DNA of 64,000 nucleotides from Rhodanobacter denitrificans (lineage in GTDB: Bacteria; Pseudomonadota; Gammaproteobacteria; Xanthomonadales; Rhodanobacteraceae). The notes under the pieces were generated by a model. That model searched no databases. It was not told the DNA's origin and saw nothing but the letters and a program-made list of their open reading frames with translations. Below are positions 10,185 through 21,040 of this stretch, piece after piece. The stretch covers positions 124,001 to 188,000 of the forward strand of contig QFPO01000001.1 in assembly GCA_003241385.1 (NCBI GenBank), read 5' to 3'. The position numbers were made by a program, and so were the translations under genes. The stretch's first letter is position 1, and every line of letters begins with the position of its first letter.

Positions 10185-12695
10185 ATGAAACGACCGTTGC
10201 AACTGTCGCTGGCGATCGCGCTGGCGATCAGCGGTATCGATGCCATGGCCTTGGGCCTGGGCTCGATCCAGGTCAAATCGCGTCTGAACCAGCCGCTGGA
10301 AGCCGAGATTCCGGTCATCCAGAGCAATCCCGGGGAGGCCGAGGGATTGATCGTGCAGTTGGCCAGCGCCGAGGATTTCGAGCGCGTCGGCCTGGACCGC
10401 GCGCGCAGCACGGCCGTTCCGCTCGAATTCAAACTGGTCCGCAACGCACAGGGCCAGACCGTGATCCGCGTGACCACGGCCGACGTCGTCCGCGATCCGT
10501 TCCTCGACATCCTGATCGAGGCGAACTGGACCAACGGCCGTCTGCTGCGCGAGTACACCGTCCTGCTCGACCCGCCGGTCATGGCCGCGGCGCTGAAGGG
10601 ATCGACCACGGTCGCCGCCTCGCCCGAGCCCGAGCGCGCGCCGGTCGAGCCGCTGCCGGCGGCGACGCCGAAACCGGCGCCGAAGACCTCTTCCGTGCCG
10701 CCGCCGGTCGCGCGCGCCGCGTCGGCGCCCGCGCCCCGATCCGCCCCCGCCGACGGCGACTATGCCGTGCAGAAGGGTGACACGCTGTCGGGCATCGCGC
10801 GGCAGGTCCGGCCCGACGGCGACGTCAGCGTCGACCAGACGATGCTGGCGATCTTCAAGGCCAACCCGTCGGCGTTCTACAAGGACAACATCAACGCGCT
10901 CAAGAGCGGTGCGATCCTGCGCATTCCCGATGCCGACGCGATCCGTGCGGTCGGCTCGCTGCGCGAGGCCGCCGAGCAGGTGCGCGGCCAGGTCGAGGAC
11001 TGGCGCGGCGTCTCCGGCAGCCCGACCCGCGTCGCGCGCACGTCCGATGCCGAAGCGCCGGCCTCCGCCGCGCCGACGAACGCACGTACGACCGACGACT
11101 CGCGTCTGGCGATCGTGCCGCCGTCGGTCGGCAAGGACAGTCTCGCCGCCAGCGATCGCGTCGGCGCGAGCAGCGCAGCCGGCGGCAACGGCGATACGCG
11201 TCTGAAGAACGAATTGTCGCGGACCCAGGAAGCCCTGGCCAGCCGCGAGCAGGAAACCGGCGAACTCAAGTCGCGCGTCCGCGAGCTCGAGGATCTGAAG
11301 AACAAGAACGACCGCCTGCTGAGTCTCAAGGACTCGGAGATCGCCGAACTGCAGCAGCGGCTCAAGGCGCTGCAGGACACGCAGGGCGGCAAGGCGGCGA
11401 CCGCCGCTCCGGCCGCTGCGGCCGGCGCAGCGTCGACGGCAGCCCCGGCCGGCACCATGCCGCCGACCGGCGAGGAGACGCCGGCCGCGCCGACCAAGGA
11501 CGACATCTGGGGACGCGGCGACGCGGCCACCGCCGCACCGACCGCCGCCGAACCGCCTGCAGCCGCGACACCGACGCCGGCGACCCCGGCAGCGTCCGAT
11601 CCGGCCGGCGGCACGCCGGTCGCGACGCCCGAAACGGCCGTCACGCCCGCGCCGGCCCCGGGCGACGCGATCACGGCGACCGGCACCGACACCGCGCCGT
11701 CGACGCCGCCGGCCATACCAGCGCAGCCGCCGGCCGCGACGCCGAAGCCGACCGCCAAGACGCCGCCGAAGCCAGTGACGCCGCCGCCGGCCGACAGCCC
11801 CTGGTTCATGGATCCGAAGGTGCTCGGCGGAGCCGGCGCGATCGGCCTGCTGTTGGTCCTGCTCGGCGTCGTCGGCCTGCGCAAACGCCGCAAGCCGGTC
11901 GAGCGTTCGTCGATCGCCGAGTCGTTCGGCGACTCGCCGCTGCCGGCGGCCGCCCTGGCCGGTACGGCTGCGGTGGCGGCGGCCGATCCGATCGAGGCCG
12001 CACTGCGTGCGCAGATCGACGCCAATCCGGCCGATCTCGGCGCACGGCTCGAGCTGCTGAGCCACTTCTACGCAGAGCGTCGCGTCGGGGATTTCGAGGC
12101 CGGCGCACTCGACATGAACGACTACGTGATCGACCGCAGCCAGCCCGAGTGGCTCGAAGTGCAGGCGATGGGCCGCGAACTGCTGCCGGGCAATCCGCTG
12201 TTCGCCGAGCCGGGCGGCTACGCCGAGAGCGCGGCGGACGCGGGCGACGAGGCGTTCGCGTTCGATGCGCCGGCCGCCGATCCGTTCGAGCCGGCGCCGA
12301 CGCCGGCCCCGGTCACCGATTTCGACTTCGATTTCGACGCGCCGTCGCCGGCCCGCCTCGACGAGCCGGCAGCGCCGCCGGCGGGTCCGGCCGACGAGGA
12401 CGACGGGTTCGACTTCGGCGACCTGCCGCCGCTGGATTTCCAGAGCGAGATCGACGCGGCGGCCCGTGACACCGCCGAGCGCGCGAATCTGGCCGAGCAG
12501 GCGGTGCCGTCGACCACGCTCGACGACGAGTTCTTCGTCGGCGACGACGCCGTCAACACCAAGCTCGACCTCGCCCGTACCTACCTGGACATGGGCGACC
12601 CGGACGGCGCGCGAGCGATGCTCGAGGAAGTGCTGTCCGAAGGCAGCCAGGTGCAGAAGGACGAGGCGCGACGCCTGCTCGACGGCATCGTCTGA
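10185..12695 (+). CDS. fimV: Polar hub and pilus-assembly protein FimV
   Basis: 836 residues. FimV is an inner-membrane peptidoglycan-binding protein that organises polar type IV pilus assembly and twitching, and affects cAMP signalling. In order: signal peptide; conserved FimV N-terminal domain (LGLGSIQVKSRLNQPLEAEI); LysM peptidoglycan-binding domain starting at Tyr193 (YAVQKGDTLSGIA); coiled coil; long Ala/Pro/Thr-rich linker; one membrane helix (about 546-566) followed by RKRRK; acidic cytoplasmic region; and the C-terminal FimV motif LDLARTYLDMGDPDGAR with a TPR-like helix pair. The ATG at 10185 is preceded by GGGGAG at 10171; the TTG two codons earlier is less likely. Transcribed with or after asd. 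Confidence 0.95.
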   Translation: MKRPLQLSLAIALAISGIDAMALGLGSIQVKSRLNQPLEAEIPVIQSNPGEAEGLIVQLASAEDFERVGLDRARSTAVPLEFKLVRNAQGQTVIRVTTADVVRDPFLDILIEANWTNGRLLREYTVLLDPPVMAAALKGSTTVAASPEPERAPVEPLPAATPKPAPKTSSVPPPVARAASAPAPRSAPADGDYAVQKGDTLSGIARQVRPDGDVSVDQTMLAIFKANPSAFYKDNINALKSGAILRIPDADAIRAVGSLREAAEQVRGQVEDWRGVSGSPTRVARTSDAEAPASAAPTNARTTDDSRLAIVPPSVGKDSLAASDRVGASSAAGGNGDTRLKNELSRTQEALASREQETGELKSRVRELEDLKNKNDRLLSLKDSEIAELQQRLKALQDTQGGKAATAAPAAAAGAASTAAPAGTMPPTGEETPAAPTKDDIWGRGDAATAAPTAAEPPAAATPTPATPAASDPAGGTPVATPETAVTPAPAPGDAITATGTDTAPSTPPAIPAQPPAATPKPTAKTPPKPVTPPPADSPWFMDPKVLGGAGAIGLLLVLLGVVGLRKRRKPVERSSIAESFGDSPLPAAALAGTAAVAAADPIEAALRAQIDANPADLGARLELLSHFYAERRVGDFEAGALDMNDYVIDRSQPEWLEVQAMGRELLPGNPLFAEPGGYAESAADAGDEAFAFDAPAADPFEPAPTPAPVTDFDFDFDAPSPARLDEPAAPPAGPADEDDGFDFGDLPPLDFQSEIDAAARDTAERANLAEQAVPSTTLDDEFFVGDDAVNTKLDLARTYLDMGDPDGARAMLEEVLSEGSQVQKDEARRLLDGIV

Positions 12696-12720
12696 CCGGA
12701 CCGACCCGCTTCACGCGCGC

Positions 12721-12753
12721 GAGGCCGGGAGCGATCCCGGCCTCGCCGTTTCT
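12721..12753 (+). terminator. Intrinsic terminator after fimV
   Basis: A perfect 10-bp GC-rich stem (12721-12730 with 12735-12744), loop GCGA, is followed by GCCGTTTCT. It lies between the fimV stop and truA and probably limits read-through into the truA-trp unit. Confidence 0.65.
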
Positions 12754-12807
12754 GCGGCCCGCCGCTTACAATCGCGCTCCTTCCCGGACACTGGCGGAGT
12801 CAAGACC

Positions 12808-13593
12808 TTGCGCATCGCCCTCGGTGTCGAATACGACGGCACCGATTTCCTCGGCTGGCAGCGGCTCCGTCACGGGCCGACCGTGCAGGGTGCGCTCGAG
12901 GACGCGTTGAGCTTCGTCGCGGCCCGGCCGATCGAGGTCACCTGCGCCGGACGCACCGATGCCGGTGTCCACGCACGCTGCCAGGTCGTCCACTTCGACA
13001 CCCAGGTCGAGCGCAGCGCGCGCGCCTGGGTGCTCGGCAGCAATTCGCAGCTGCCGCCGAGCGTCGCCGTACGCTGGGCGACACCGGTCGACGCGGCCTT
13101 CCACGCGCGGTTCGGCGCGCGCGCGCGGCGCTACCGCTACTCGATCCTCAACCGCAGCGTACGGCCCGCGCTCGATGCGCGATTCGTGACCTGGGAACGC
13201 GTGCCGCTCGACGCGGCGGCGATGCATGCCGCCGCCCAGACCCTGGTCGGCGAGCACGACTTCAGCGCGTTCCGTACCAGCGCCTGTCAGGCGCGCTCAC
13301 CGATGCGCTGCGTGCACGCGATCGCGGTCGCGCGCGACGGCGAGACCCTGCGCATCGAGGTGCAGGCCAATGCGTTCCTGCACCACATGGTGCGCAACAT
13401 CGTCGGTTCGCTGCTGCCGATCGGCCGCGGCGAGCGGTCGCAAGGCTGGCTCGGCGAGCTGCTGGACGGCCGCGACCGCGACCGCGCCGGACCGACCGCG
13501 CCGGCGACCGGTCTGTGCTTTCTCGGGCCGCTTTACCCGCAGCAGGCCGGACTGCCGGACGAGGTCTCGATCGCGGCCGGAGCCGGCTCATGA
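12808..13593 (+). CDS. truA: tRNA pseudouridine(38-40) synthase
   Basis: 261 residues, the usual length. Isomerises uridines 38-40 in the anticodon arm of tRNAs. The catalytic aspartate is Asp51 in CAGRTDAGVHA; other family blocks are VEYDGTDFLGWQ near the N-terminus and FLHHMVRNIVG near the C-terminus. The start is a TTG at 12808, eight bases after GGCGGAG; no ATG or GTG occurs in frame nearby that would give the expected N-terminus. Its stop overlaps the trpF start (ATGA), so truA and trpF are translationally coupled, as in other Xanthomonadales. Confidence 0.93.
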   Translation: MRIALGVEYDGTDFLGWQRLRHGPTVQGALEDALSFVAARPIEVTCAGRTDAGVHARCQVVHFDTQVERSARAWVLGSNSQLPPSVAVRWATPVDAAFHARFGARARRYRYSILNRSVRPALDARFVTWERVPLDAAAMHAAAQTLVGEHDFSAFRTSACQARSPMRCVHAIAVARDGETLRIEVQANAFLHHMVRNIVGSLLPIGRGERSQGWLGELLDGRDRDRAGPTAPATGLCFLGPLYPQQAGLPDEVSIAAGAGS

Positions 13594-14219
13594 GCCTGCG
13601 CACCCGCATCAAGTTCTGCGGCATCACGCGCGAACCGGACGCCGCCTGCGCGGTTGCGCTCGGCGTCGACGCGCTCGGTTTCGTGTTCACGCGGCGCAGC
13701 CGCCGCTTCGTCGAACCCGCGGCTGCCGCGGCGATCCGCGCGACGCTGCCGCCGTTCGTCTGCGCGGTCGCTTTGTTCATGGACGACGAGGCGGCCTGGA
13801 TCGCGGCGGTGCTGGACGTGTTTCGCGCCGATCTGATCCAGTTCCACGGTACCGAGCCGGCCGCGTTCTGCGACGGCTTCGCGCGGCCTTATCTGAAGGC
13901 CGTCGCGATGGCGTCGGTTGCGGACGTGTCCGCGCATCTGGACACCTATCCGCGCGCGTCGGGTTTCGTGCTCGATGCGCACGCGGCCGGCGAGGCCGGC
14001 GGCACCGGCCAGCGCTTCGACTGGACGCGCGCCTGCGGTCTGGACCGGCCGGTCGTGCTCGCCGGCGGACTGACGCCCGAAACGGTCGGCGCGGCGATCG
14101 CGCGCACGCGGCCGTACGCGGTCGACGTGTCGAGCGGCATCGAAACCGCCCCCGGCATCAAGGATGATGCGAAAATGCGCGCTTTCGCGGCGGCCGTGGC
14201 GGCTGCCGACTGCAGATGA
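13590..14219 (+). CDS. trpF: Phosphoribosylanthranilate isomerase
   Basis: 209 residues. Third step of tryptophan synthesis, the Amadori rearrangement of phosphoribosylanthranilate to CdRP. The monofunctional TIM-barrel enzyme is recognised by IKFCGITREPDA (general acid-base Cys and the strand-1 motif), the segment FHGTEPAAFCDGF, LAGGLTPETV and AVDVSSGIE near the phosphate-binding end. Overlaps truA by four bases and is followed four bases later by trpB, so it belongs to the truA-trpFBA unit. Confidence 0.95.
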   Translation: MSLRTRIKFCGITREPDAACAVALGVDALGFVFTRRSRRFVEPAAAAAIRATLPPFVCAVALFMDDEAAWIAAVLDVFRADLIQFHGTEPAAFCDGFARPYLKAVAMASVADVSAHLDTYPRASGFVLDAHAAGEAGGTGQRFDWTRACGLDRPVVLAGGLTPETVGAAIARTRPYAVDVSSGIETAPGIKDDAKMRAFAAAVAAADCR

Positions 14220-14223
14220 GACG

Positions 14224-15438
14224 ATGATGCCTTCGACCGACTCCGGGCGTCTGCCCGACGCACGCGGCCACTTCGGCGACTTCGGCGGCAGCTACGTGGC
14301 CGAGACCCTGATGGTGCCGCTGGCCGAGCTGACGGCCGCCTACGAGGCCGCACGAACGGATCCGGCGTTCGTCGCCGAGCTGGAGCGCGACCTCAAGTAC
14401 TACGTCGGACGGCCCTCGCCGATCTATCACGCCGAACGCCTGTCGCGGAAGGTCGGCGGCGCGCAGATCCTGCTCAAGCGCGAGGACCTCAACCATACCG
14501 GCGCGCACAAGATCAACAACACGATCGGTCAGGCGCTGCTGGCGCGCCGCATGGGCAAGCGCCGCATCATCGCCGAGACCGGAGCAGGGCAGCACGGCGT
14601 CGCAACCGCCACGGTCTGCGCGCGGCTGGGCCTGGACTGCGTGGTCTACATGGGCGCGGTCGACGTGGAGCGCCAGGCGATCAACGTCTACCGGATGAAG
14701 CTGCTCGGTGCCGAAGTGGTGCCGGTCACGTCCGGCTCCAGGACGCTCAAGGATGCGCTGAACGAGGCGATGCGCGACTGGGTCACCCACGTCGCCGACA
14801 CGTTCTACATCATCGGGACGGTCGCCGGTCCGCATCCGTATCCGATGATGGTGCGCGACTTCAACGCGGTCGTCGGCCGCGAGGCGCGTGCGCAGATGCT
14901 CGAAGACTACGGCCGCCTGCCCGACGCGCTGGTCGCCTGCGTCGGTGGCGGCTCCAATGCGATCGGTCTGTTCCACGCGTTTCTCGGCGATGCCCACGTT
15001 CGCATCGTCGGTGCCGAGGCCGCCGGCGACGGCATCGCCAGCGGCCGCCATGCGGCCTCGCTGGCCGCCGGTCGGCCCGGCATCCTGCACGGCAACCGCA
15101 CCTACGTGCTGTGCGACGACAACGGCCAGATCATCGAGACCCATTCGATCTCGGCCGGGCTGGACTACCCCGGCGTCGGCCCCGAGCACGCCTGGCTCAA
15201 GGACAGCGGGCGTGCCGAGTACGTCGGCGTCACCGACGAGGAGGCGCTGGCCGCGTTCCACGAACTGGCGCGCAGCGAGGGCATCCTGGCCGCGCTCGAG
15301 TCGAGCCACGCGATCGCGCAGGCCATCAAGCTCGCGCGCGACCTGCCGAGCGATGCGCTGGTGCTGGTCAACCTGTCCGGACGCGGCGACAAGGACGTGC
15401 ACACGATCGCCGCGCGGGAAGGGATCAGCCTGACATGA
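14224..15438 (+). CDS. trpB: Tryptophan synthase beta chain
   Basis: 404 residues. PLP enzyme that condenses indole with serine to give tryptophan, in an alpha2-beta2 complex with TrpA. The PLP lysine is Lys96 in HTGAHKINNT; the phosphate-binding loop is CVGGGSNAIG, and GRGDKD lies near the end. I start at the ATG of 14224 (the ATG at 14227 is equally possible); starting at 14164 would place the start inside trpF and add unrelated residues. The stop overlaps trpA by four bases (ATGA). Confidence 0.96.
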   Translation: MMPSTDSGRLPDARGHFGDFGGSYVAETLMVPLAELTAAYEAARTDPAFVAELERDLKYYVGRPSPIYHAERLSRKVGGAQILLKREDLNHTGAHKINNTIGQALLARRMGKRRIIAETGAGQHGVATATVCARLGLDCVVYMGAVDVERQAINVYRMKLLGAEVVPVTSGSRTLKDALNEAMRDWVTHVADTFYIIGTVAGPHPYPMMVRDFNAVVGREARAQMLEDYGRLPDALVACVGGGSNAIGLFHAFLGDAHVRIVGAEAAGDGIASGRHAASLAAGRPGILHGNRTYVLCDDNGQIIETHSISAGLDYPGVGPEHAWLKDSGRAEYVGVTDEEALAAFHELARSEGILAALESSHAIAQAIKLARDLPSDALVLVNLSGRGDKDVHTIAAREGISLT

Positions 15439-16253
15439 ACCGTATCGACGCGCGCTACGCCGAACTGCGCGGCGCCGGCCGTATCGGCCTGATTCCGTTC
15501 GTCACCGCCGGCGATCCGTCGCCCGACCTGCTGCTGCCGACGATGCACGCTCTGGTCGCGGCCGGCGCCGATCTGATCGAGCTCGGTGTGCCGTTCTCCG
15601 ATCCGATGGCCGACGGACCGGTGATCCAGCACGCCAGCGAGCGCGCGGTCGCGCGCGGCGTCGGCATCGCGCTGATCCTCGAGGCGGTCGCCGCGTTCCG
15701 TCGCGACGACGCGGCGACGCCGGTGATCCTGATGGGCTATCTCAACCCGATCGAGATCTACGGCTGGGCGCGCTTCGCGCGCGACGCGGCCGCGGCCGGC
15801 GTCGACGGCGTGCTGCTGGTCGACTGTCCGGTCGAGGAGGCCGACCGCGCTGCACCGCTGGCGCAGGCCGGCCTGCATCAGATCTTCCTGGTCGCACCGA
15901 CCACGACACCCGAGCGGCTCGGCGGCGTCACCGCGCGTGCGCAAGGCTTTCTCTACCTGGTGTCGTTCGCCGGCGTCACCGGCGCCGACCGCCTGGAGAC
16001 CGGCGCGATTGCGCAGCGCATCGCCGCGATCCGTAGCGCAGCCGCGGTGCCGATTGCGGTCGGTTTCGGCGTTCGCGGCGCGGCCTCGGCCGCGGCGATC
16101 GGCGCCGCCGGTGCCGACGCGGTCGTCGTCGGCAGTGCGCTGGTCGAGCGGCTGGCCGGCGCCGCCGATGCCGCCGAGGTCACGGCCCGCATCGACGCCT
16201 GCCTGGCGCCGATACGCCGGGCATTGGACACGACGCCGCGCGACCCCAGCTGA
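15435..16253 (+). CDS. trpA: Tryptophan synthase alpha chain
   Basis: 272 residues. Retro-aldol cleavage of indole-3-glycerol phosphate to indole, which is channelled to TrpB. The active-site signature LIELGVPFSDPMADGP contains the catalytic glutamate and aspartate; LMGYLNPIEIYG and GFGVRGAASA (phosphate site) follow. Overlaps trpB by four bases, consistent with stoichiometric production of the two subunits. Confidence 0.96.
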   Translation: MNRIDARYAELRGAGRIGLIPFVTAGDPSPDLLLPTMHALVAAGADLIELGVPFSDPMADGPVIQHASERAVARGVGIALILEAVAAFRRDDAATPVILMGYLNPIEIYGWARFARDAAAAGVDGVLLVDCPVEEADRAAPLAQAGLHQIFLVAPTTTPERLGGVTARAQGFLYLVSFAGVTGADRLETGAIAQRIAAIRSAAAVPIAVGFGVRGAASAAAIGAAGADAVVVGSALVERLAGAADAAEVTARIDACLAPIRRALDTTPRDPS

Positions 16254-16316
16254 TTCTTTCGTCTTCGACGAGCCGGTGCCGTACCGGAATCGTCACCCGA
16301 TCCAGGAGGCACGCAC

Positions 16317-17183
<867 letters not shown>

Positions 17184-17228
17184 CCGGCGATCCGCCGGTC
17201 GTCGGATGCGGCGGCCGGCACGCGACGC

Positions 17229-20057
17229 TCAGCGCAGCGACAGGAAGTCCGCGCTGCAGACCAGGCGCACCGCGTCCAGGCGCGCCGCCGCCTTCGGCAG
17301 GGCCTCGCGCAGCGCGTCGAGCTCGGCGGCGACCGCGTCGACCTCCTCGGGCCGGACCGCCGGATTGACGCGTGCCAATGCGCTCAGCCGCGCATGCTCG
17401 TCGCCGAGCCGGCGTTCGGCCTCGGCCAGCGCAGTGGCGATCTCGATCTGCGCATACTCGCGCACGCGCGTCTGCGCATGCGCGAGCAGCGGCGGCACCA
17501 GCTTGGCGAGGATCGGCCGGTAGCGCGCCGGATCGAGCGTGCGCTCGGCCGCGCGCAGGTCGGTCTGCGGCTGGAAGTCGCCACGCTCCTGCAGACGCGA
17601 ATCGATCACGACGCGGATCGGCGAGGGCGGCAGGAAGCGATCCACGCCGAGCCGGCGATCGGCGACGCAGGCCAGCACGAAGACGCACTCGAGCAAGGCG
17701 CTGCGCGCGGGCAGGGCAGGGTCGACCAGGAACGCCGCATTGCCTTGTTCGCTCTCGAGCAGCAGGTCGATCGCGCCGGCGACCATCGGATGGTCGAGCC
17801 GCAGCAGCGGCAGGTCCTCGCGCGACAGCGCCACCGTGCGCTGGAACGTGGCCTGCTGCGGGCCGTCCTTGAGTCCCGGGAAGCCGTCGGTGCTGAGGTA
17901 TTCCGGATCGAGCAGGATCAGCCCGCCGCCCTGTTCCTCGCCGTGCACGCCGAACTGCTCGAACAGGCGCAGGATGAAGTCGCGCGCACCGGTATCGGCA
18001 TCGAGCATCGCCAGCGTGTCGGTCAGATCCTCGCCGCGCACGTCACGTTCGCTGGCCAGCTCGAGCAGGCGATCGCGTCCGGCGTGGACGATCGCCGAGA
18101 GCTCCTCGTGCACGGCGCGCGTCTCGGCGATCAGCGCGTCGAGCTCGGCGTCGGCCTCTTCGCCGCCGCGCGCGTGCAGCATCGCGGTCTCGGTGAGGCG
18201 CGCGCCGTAGCGCTTGAGCAGCTCGCGTCCGTCGGCAGGACTGCGGCGGAACGCGTCGAGGCCTTCCTCGTACCAGCGTGCCAGCGCCTGCTGCGCGCTG
18301 CCCTGGACGACGCAGTAATGGAGATGGATGTCGTGCTTCTGGCCGATCCGGTCGAGGCGACCGATGCGCTGTTCGAGCAGGTCCGGATCGAGCGGCAGGT
18401 CCCACAGCACGAGATGCCGCGCGAACTGGAAGTTGCGGCCTTCCGAGCCGATCTCCGAGCACAGCAGGACGCGTGCGCCTTCCGGATCGGCGAAGTAGGC
18501 GGCATTGCGGTCGCGCTGCAGCAGGCTCATGCCTTCGTGGAAGCGCGCGACCTTGGCGCCGCTGCGCGTGCGCAGCGCGTCCTCGAGCGCGAGCACCTTG
18601 GCCTGGGTCCGGCAGATCAGCAGCAGCTTGTCCGTGCCGTGACGCTCGAGCAGATCGACCAGCCACGGCAGGCGCACGTCCTCGCCATAGTCGTGCTCGA
18701 GGCCGACGTCGCCGCTCTGGCCGTCGGCCTGGAACTCGGCGAGCAGCCGCTGGCGGCCGGCATCGTCGAGCACGCCGGCGTCGAGCATCTGCGGCTGCGG
18801 CAGACGCTGCGGGAAGCCGCCGATCCGCGCACGCCGGTTGCGGAACATGACGCGTCCGGTGCCGTGCCGGTCGATCAGCGCGTCGAGCAACGCGTCCGGA
18901 TCGGCGCCGCTGTCGAGCAGCGCCTGCAGCTGCGGGTCGGTGCCGAAACGCTGCGCGAGCTCGGCGCGGTCGAAGGCGTCCAGCGCGACGCCGTCGTTGA
19001 GCTTGCCGGCGATCGACGACAGCCGCGCATAGCCGTCGGCTTCGGCGATGTAGCGGTCCAGATCCGGAAAGCGGGCCGGATCGAGCAGGCGCAGGCGCGC
19101 GAAATGGCCGCTGCGGCCGAGCTGCTCGGGCGTCGCGGTCAGCAGGATCAGGCCGGGGACGCGCTCGGCCAGGGACTCGACCAGGCGATAGGCCGGGCTG
19201 GCCGACTCCGGGGTCCAGGCCAGATGGTGCGCCTCGTCGACGACCAGCACGTCCCATCCGGCGGCGAGCGCCTGCGCGGCACGCTTCGGATTGCCGGCCA
19301 GGAAGTCGACGCTGGCGATCACCTGCTGCTCGTCGGCGAACGGATTGCGCTCGTCGCCGGCGGCTTCGATCGCCTCGCAGCGCTCCTCGTCGTAGAGCGC
19401 GAACGACAGGTTGAAGCGGCGCAGCAGCTCGACGAACCACTGATGCACGAGGCTTTCGGGCAGTAGCACGAGCACGCGTCCGGCGCGCCCGGTCGCGATC
19501 AGGCGGCTGACGATCATGCCGGCCTCGATCGTCTTGCCGAGGCCGACCTCGTCGGCCAGCAGCACGCGCAGCGGCTGCCGTCCGACCGCCGATGCGGCCA
19601 CCTTGAGCTGATGCGGAATCAGGTCGATCCGTGCCGAGGCCAGGCCCCAGGCCGGCGAACGCAGCGCCGCTGCGCGCCGGCCGAGCGCGTCGAGCCGGAA
19701 ATCGAAGCGATCGCTGCGGTCCAGACGCACCGAGATCAGGCGCTCGTCGGCACGCGAGATCGGCTGCGTGTCGTCGAGTTCGGACTCGGCCAGCCGCTGG
19801 CCATCGCCGTGATAGACGAGCAGGCCGTCCTCGTCCTCGACGCGCTCGACCGTGAATGACAGACCCTTGCCCTGGATCTTCTGACCGGCGCGAAACTCGG
19901 CGCGCGTCAGCGGCGCGGCGTGCACGGCGTAGTGGCGCAGCACGCCGGAGGTCGCATACAGCACCTGCACGCTGCGGCCCTCGACGCGCAGGATCGTGCC
20001 GAGGCCGAGTTCGGGTTCGGCATTGGAGATCCAGCGTTGTCCGGGCTTGAGCTGCAT
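17229..20057 (-). CDS. rapA: RNA polymerase recycling ATPase RapA (HepA)
   Basis: 942 residues. Swi2/Snf2-family translocase that binds RNA polymerase and helps its release and recycling after termination. The N-terminal Tudor-like domains (PGQRWISNAEPELGLG, GLGTILRVEGRSVQVLY) are followed by the helicase core: Walker A lysine Lys175 in DEVGLGKTIEAG, DEAH box at 274-277, motif III LLTATP, and C-terminal helicase motifs SEIGSEGRNFQ and QRIGRLDRIGQ. The C-terminal RapA domain completes it. Convergent with accD, and separated from ispA by 89 bases, where its own promoter may lie. Confidence 0.95.
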   Translation of the reverse strand: MQLKPGQRWISNAEPELGLGTILRVEGRSVQVLYATSGVLRHYAVHAAPLTRAEFRAGQKIQGKGLSFTVERVEDEDGLLVYHGDGQRLAESELDDTQPISRADERLISVRLDRSDRFDFRLDALGRRAAALRSPAWGLASARIDLIPHQLKVAASAVGRQPLRVLLADEVGLGKTIEAGMIVSRLIATGRAGRVLVLLPESLVHQWFVELLRRFNLSFALYDEERCEAIEAAGDERNPFADEQQVIASVDFLAGNPKRAAQALAAGWDVLVVDEAHHLAWTPESASPAYRLVESLAERVPGLILLTATPEQLGRSGHFARLRLLDPARFPDLDRYIAEADGYARLSSIAGKLNDGVALDAFDRAELAQRFGTDPQLQALLDSGADPDALLDALIDRHGTGRVMFRNRRARIGGFPQRLPQPQMLDAGVLDDAGRQRLLAEFQADGQSGDVGLEHDYGEDVRLPWLVDLLERHGTDKLLLICRTQAKVLALEDALRTRSGAKVARFHEGMSLLQRDRNAAYFADPEGARVLLCSEIGSEGRNFQFARHLVLWDLPLDPDLLEQRIGRLDRIGQKHDIHLHYCVVQGSAQQALARWYEEGLDAFRRSPADGRELLKRYGARLTETAMLHARGGEEADAELDALIAETRAVHEELSAIVHAGRDRLLELASERDVRGEDLTDTLAMLDADTGARDFILRLFEQFGVHGEEQGGGLILLDPEYLSTDGFPGLKDGPQQATFQRTVALSREDLPLLRLDHPMVAGAIDLLLESEQGNAAFLVDPALPARSALLECVFVLACVADRRLGVDRFLPPSPIRVVIDSRLQERGDFQPQTDLRAAERTLDPARYRPILAKLVPPLLAHAQTRVREYAQIEIATALAEAERRLGDEHARLSALARVNPAVRPEEVDAVAAELDALREALPKAAARLDAVRLVCSADFLSLR

Positions 20058-20146
20058 GCGCGTGTCGACTCCAATACGGCGAAGGGGCGCGGATTATCCG
20101 CACTGACCCGCGAAGGCGCCAGGGATGTGACGCGATGCGGCCGCGG

Positions 20147-21040
20147 TCAGCTCTCGCGCAGCGCGACGAAGCGGGCCAGATCGCTCAATGCGCGGCCGCC
20201 CGCGCCGAACGTCGCCGCGTCGGCGAGCGCCTGTTCGGTCATTGCCGCCAGCTGCGCACGCGAGGCCGCCATGCCGAGGATCGCCGGATAGGTCGGCTTG
20301 GCATGCGCCTGGTCCTTGCCGGCGGTCTTGCCGAGCTGGTCGGTGCTGCCCTCGACGTCGAGGATGTCGTCGCGAATCTGGAACGCCAGGCCGACGCAAT
20401 GGCCGTAGCGGTCGATCCTGTCCAGCACGGCCTCGTCGCGGCAGCCGGCTGCGAGCGCACCCAGACGCACCGACGCTCGGATCAGCGCACCGGTCTTGTG
20501 GACGTGCATGCGTTCGAGCGCCGCCGGGTCGAGCCGCTGTCCGACCGAAGCCAGATCGAGCGCCTGTCCGCCGGCCATGCCCTGCGATCCGCAGGCCTTG
20601 GCCAGGACGCGCAGCATGTCGAGGTGGACGGCCGGTTCGGCATCGAGCGCCGGGGCATCGCCGAGCACCTCGAACGCCAGCGCCTGCAGGGCGTCGCCGG
20701 CCAGGATCGCCATCGCCTCGCCGAACGCGACGTGACAGGTCGGCTGGCCGCGCCGCAGCGCATCGTCGTCCATCGCCGGCAGGTCGTCGTGCACGAGCGA
20801 GTAGGCGTGGATGATCTCGACCGCGGCAGCCGGTGCATCGAGCCGCTCCAGCGGCGCGCCGAGCGCCAGGCCCGCCGCATAGACCAGCAGCGGACGCATC
20901 CGCTTGCCGCCGCCGAGCACCGCATAGCGCATCGCGCGATGCAGCGGCACCGGCGGCGTCGCCTCATCGGGCAGGACGCGCGCGAGCGCCGCGTCGGCGC
21001 GGCTCGACAGCGCCTGCAGATCGGGCGGGAGTTCGCGCAC
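20147..21040 (-). CDS. ispA: Farnesyl diphosphate synthase
   Basis: 297 residues, starting with GTG at 21038-21040, which abuts the TGA of xseB with no gap. Condenses DMAPP and GPP with IPP to farnesyl diphosphate for ubiquinone and undecaprenyl carriers. Both aspartate-rich magnesium-binding motifs are intact: DDLPAMDDD (first) and DDILD (second), with GGGKRMRP upstream. xseB-ispA is the standard gammaproteobacterial order, but dxs does not follow here; rapA does. Confidence 0.95.
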   Translation of the reverse strand: MRELPPDLQALSSRADAALARVLPDEATPPVPLHRAMRYAVLGGGKRMRPLLVYAAGLALGAPLERLDAPAAAVEIIHAYSLVHDDLPAMDDDALRRGQPTCHVAFGEAMAILAGDALQALAFEVLGDAPALDAEPAVHLDMLRVLAKACGSQGMAGGQALDLASVGQRLDPAALERMHVHKTGALIRASVRLGALAAGCRDEAVLDRIDRYGHCVGLAFQIRDDILDVEGSTDQLGKTAGKDQAHAKPTYPAILGMAASRAQLAAMTEQALADAATFGAGGRALSDLARFVALRES